This document shows, piece by piece, positions 62,837 to 64,000 of a DNA stretch of 64,000 nucleotides. The first letter of the stretch is position 1. Each line of letters starts with the position of its first letter. The position numbers and the translations under genes are program-made. The notes below the pieces were generated by a model. That model was not told the origin of the DNA and did not search any database. It was given only the letters and a program-made list of their open reading frames with translations. Source of the DNA: Zhengella mangrovi (GTDB lineage Bacteria; Pseudomonadota; Alphaproteobacteria; Rhizobiales; Rhizobiaceae); NCBI RefSeq assembly GCF_002727065.1, contig NZ_PDVP01000017.1, positions 50,322 to 114,321 on the forward strand. Reading direction: 5' to 3'.

Positions 62837-63409
62837 TCAGACCGCCTTCTTGCGGACGGCAGGCAGGCCGGCATAGAGCCCGGACGCGTAGCGCCCGGCC
62901 TTGACCACCGCGTTGGCGGCGATCACGGTCCGCGACGCGAGTTCGGCCCCTGCAAAGATGCGCACGCCGGAGAAGATCATGCAATCGTCGCCGATGATGA
63001 TCGGCTTTTTACGCATCGGGCTATATTTCATCGGCGTGCCTGGATCGCTGATATCGAAATCGAAACTGATCAACGAACACTGGTGGGCGATCGAGACATT
63101 GTCCCCGATGCGGATCCCGCCCTTCCCGTCGAGGTAACAGGTCTCGAAGATCGAGACGTTCGATCCCAGTTCGATCTCTTCCCAGAAGGTCACGCGCACC
63201 CCGGTCTCGAAGACCACGTTGTCGCCGCAGGCCTTTGCCAGGCGCTTGGCCCAGAGATAGCGAAGCGCGATGCCGAGTCTCCACGGAACGAGCTCCAGCA
63301 GCGGCCAGGTGACGCTGAAGAGAAAGCGCGGCAGCACCGAAAAGACGGAATTGATCAGCCCGATCAGAGGCTTGACCTTCTCGAAGATATCTTTTCCAGC
63401 CATGGCCAT
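62837..63409 (-). CDS. Hexapeptide-repeat (left-handed beta-helix) acyltransferase
   Basis: 190 residues from the ATG at 63409; a GTG at 63496 would add 29 residues without a ribosome site. After a helical N-terminus (residues 1-50) the hexapeptide repeats follow: VVFETGVRVTFWEEIELGSN, IRIGDNVSIAHQCSL, IIIGDDCMIFSGVRIFAGAE and VIAANAVVKAG. This is the left-handed beta-helix acyltransferase fold of WbbJ/LpxA-type trimeric enzymes, often acting on sugars. No sugar or capsule gene is nearby. It converges on the MBL gene. Confidence 0.88.
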   Translation of the reverse strand: MAMAGKDIFEKVKPLIGLINSVFSVLPRFLFSVTWPLLELVPWRLGIALRYLWAKRLAKACGDNVVFETGVRVTFWEEIELGSNVSIFETCYLDGKGGIRIGDNVSIAHQCSLISFDFDISDPGTPMKYSPMRKKPIIIGDDCMIFSGVRIFAGAELASRTVIAANAVVKAGRYASGLYAGLPAVRKKAV

Positions 63410-63681
63410 AGTCCGCTGACCCGTCTTGCCTGTCCAGTTTCGGGCCGCAGCATAGACGCTGAAGTTAACCGGCTTCTGAACAAGCCGGCAGTTCACGAAA
63501 ATGTCAGAGGCCCAGAAACCGGGCGCGCAACTTGGCGATGCTGTTCAATAACCCGCCGATGACCGCGCCGTTGGCGTCCGCTATGGCAGCGGTCGCGATT
63601 TTTACGCAGGAACCCTTGTCTCCCTATGGAAAACAGCCGCCGATACCTAGGCATGCACCATCATCGCGAAGCTTCCATGCC
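63410..63681. other. Intergenic region without a recognisable gene
   Basis: I see no credible coding frame, RNA gene or terminator. Short frames start without ribosome sites. The composition is as in the rest of the window up to about 63600, then becomes more mixed. Confidence 0.5.
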
Positions 63682-63725
63682 GGCGACGGTGCGGATGTCG
63701 GGAGTTGGTTGGTTGCGGGGGCAGG
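63682..63725 (-). repeat. tRNA-like repeat, copy 1
   Basis: 44 bases that match copy 2 at 42 positions. The end, TGGTTGCGGGGGCAGG, is the reverse complement of the acceptor end of an alphaproteobacterial initiator tRNA (CCTGCCCCCGCAACCA). Reading on to 63737 gives a T-arm-like stem GCAGG/CCTGC with a seven-base loop on the minus strand. No full tRNA is present, so it is a remnant. Confidence 0.6.
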
Positions 63726-63802
63726 CTTGGACCCTGCGACGGTCAGGTTGTGGTCCGCAGGACGACGAGCGACCTCGCCAGCGGAAGCGAAGCTTTCGCG
63801 TT

Positions 63803-63846
63803 GGCGACGGTGTGGATGTCGGAAGTTGGTTGGTTGCGGGGGCAGG
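63803..63846 (-). repeat. tRNA-like repeat, copy 2
   Basis: Direct repeat of the 63682 segment at an offset of 121 bases, with two differences in 44; upstream both also share CGAAGCTT (63666 and 63787). The tRNA resemblance ends at GCAGG, after which the sequence continues into unrelated DNA up to the insertion-sequence end 36 bases later. Confidence 0.6.
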
Positions 63847-63882
63847 ATTTGCGGTTTGTGTCCCGCTGCGCCGGGTTTGCCG

Positions 63883-64000
63883 TGACCTGCTCCCCTGAAT
63901 GTACTCATTCATAGGCTAGCCCTGTTCACGTTGTGGTCCCTTGCGGACCGGGTTGCGAATTCGTTCGGTGTGAGCCCATTGAGGCTCGTGTGTGGGCGGT
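63883..64000 (-). mobile_element. End of an IS3-family insertion sequence (truncated by the window)
   Basis: TGACCTGCTCCCCTGAATG at 63883 resembles the terminal inverted repeat of IS3-family elements of the IS407 type. The transposase C-terminus is encoded immediately inside it, and the rest lies beyond 64000. The other end and target duplication cannot be seen. Confidence 0.65.
63909..64000 (-). CDS. IS3-family transposase (OrfB), C-terminal fragment
   Basis: The last 29 codons of a minus-strand frame, ending with TGA at 63909-63911. The peptide RPHTSLNGLTPNEFATRSA, followed by RDHNVNRASL, is the characteristic end of IS3-family integrase-type transposases (the 'RPH.SL' motif after the catalytic DDE domain). 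The start and active-site residues are outside the window. Confidence 0.85.
   Translation of the reverse strand, partial: RPHTSLNGLTPNEFATRSARDHNVNRASL

Noticed and set aside
63626..63914. Short frames with WLRGQ or VAGAG peptides
   Set aside because: These peptides are well-known spurious translations of tRNA 3'-end remnants; no ribosome sites are present.

Overview
The window is about two-thirds G+C DNA. Its gene families point to an alphaproteobacterium, probably a free-living member of Hyphomicrobiales, Rhodobacterales or a relative. They include tripartite tricarboxylate (Tct) and branched-chain (Liv) uptake systems, many SDR, acyl-CoA dehydrogenase and crotonase genes, a NavMs-type sodium channel, and remnants resembling an alphaproteobacterial initiator-tRNA 3' end. 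The assignment to a group is inference. The ORFs are densely packed, often with ATGA or TAATG overlaps, and mostly on the minus strand between 12 and 52 kb.

Layout. (a) 1-4.05 kb: a tight minus-strand operon encoding a thermostable-haemolysin (GNAT-like) protein, an AMP-forming acyl ligase, a haem-oxygenase-fold diiron protein, an SDR and a secreted TPR-like protein. It looks like an uncharacterised lipid-derived metabolite pathway. (b) 4.2-10.3 kb: a membrane-anchored tyrosine phosphatase, then a PepSY protein divergent from two tandem DUF347 membrane proteins and an OmpR/EnvZ-type two-component system, then a periplasmic ClpP-fold protein. (c) 10.3-12.05 kb: an AT-rich promoter region, a LuxR-type regulator with an altered ligand pocket, and a PAS protein. 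(d) 12.07-57.9 kb: a large catabolic region. It contains a six-gene operon carrying a Liv-type binding protein; a Liv transporter operon with a ligase and beta-oxidation genes; a 12-gene operon with ADP-forming acyl-CoA synthetase, heteromeric-type acyl-CoA dehydrogenases, SDRs, TctAB, a CoA-transferase and an ADH; TctC; two paralogous TetR regulators; a class III-like PHA synthase with an alkylsulfatase and a phasin-like protein; a second large acyl-CoA synthetase; a luciferase-like monooxygenase with its flavin reductase; a Baeyer-Villiger-type monooxygenase; and an Old Yellow Enzyme. (e) 58-63.4 kb: a NaChBac-type channel, a soluble PAS chemoreceptor, a Crp/Fnr regulator divergent from a His/Met-rich periplasmic protein and a metallo-beta-lactamase-fold protein, and a hexapeptide acyltransferase. 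(f) 63.5-64 kb: two tRNA-like repeats and the end of an IS3-family element.

Two operator families tie the catabolic region together. TTCA-N6-TGAA palindromes lie in front of the iclR/SDR-binding-protein operon, the ligase-Liv operon, the alkylsulfatase, the large ligase/hydrolase pair, the monooxygenase and the OYE/channel pair; the natural candidate regulator is the IclR protein at 18.1 kb. TGACC-N4-GGTCA palindromes lie in front of the 12-gene operon/tctC pair, both tetR genes and (degenerate) the luciferase-like operon. The inferred scheme is uptake of an organic acid, CoA activation, ring or side-chain oxidation (monooxygenases, SDRs, OYE), two sets of acyl-CoA dehydrogenase and hydratase, and storage of surplus as polyhydroxyalkanoate. 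The substrate cannot be read from the sequence.
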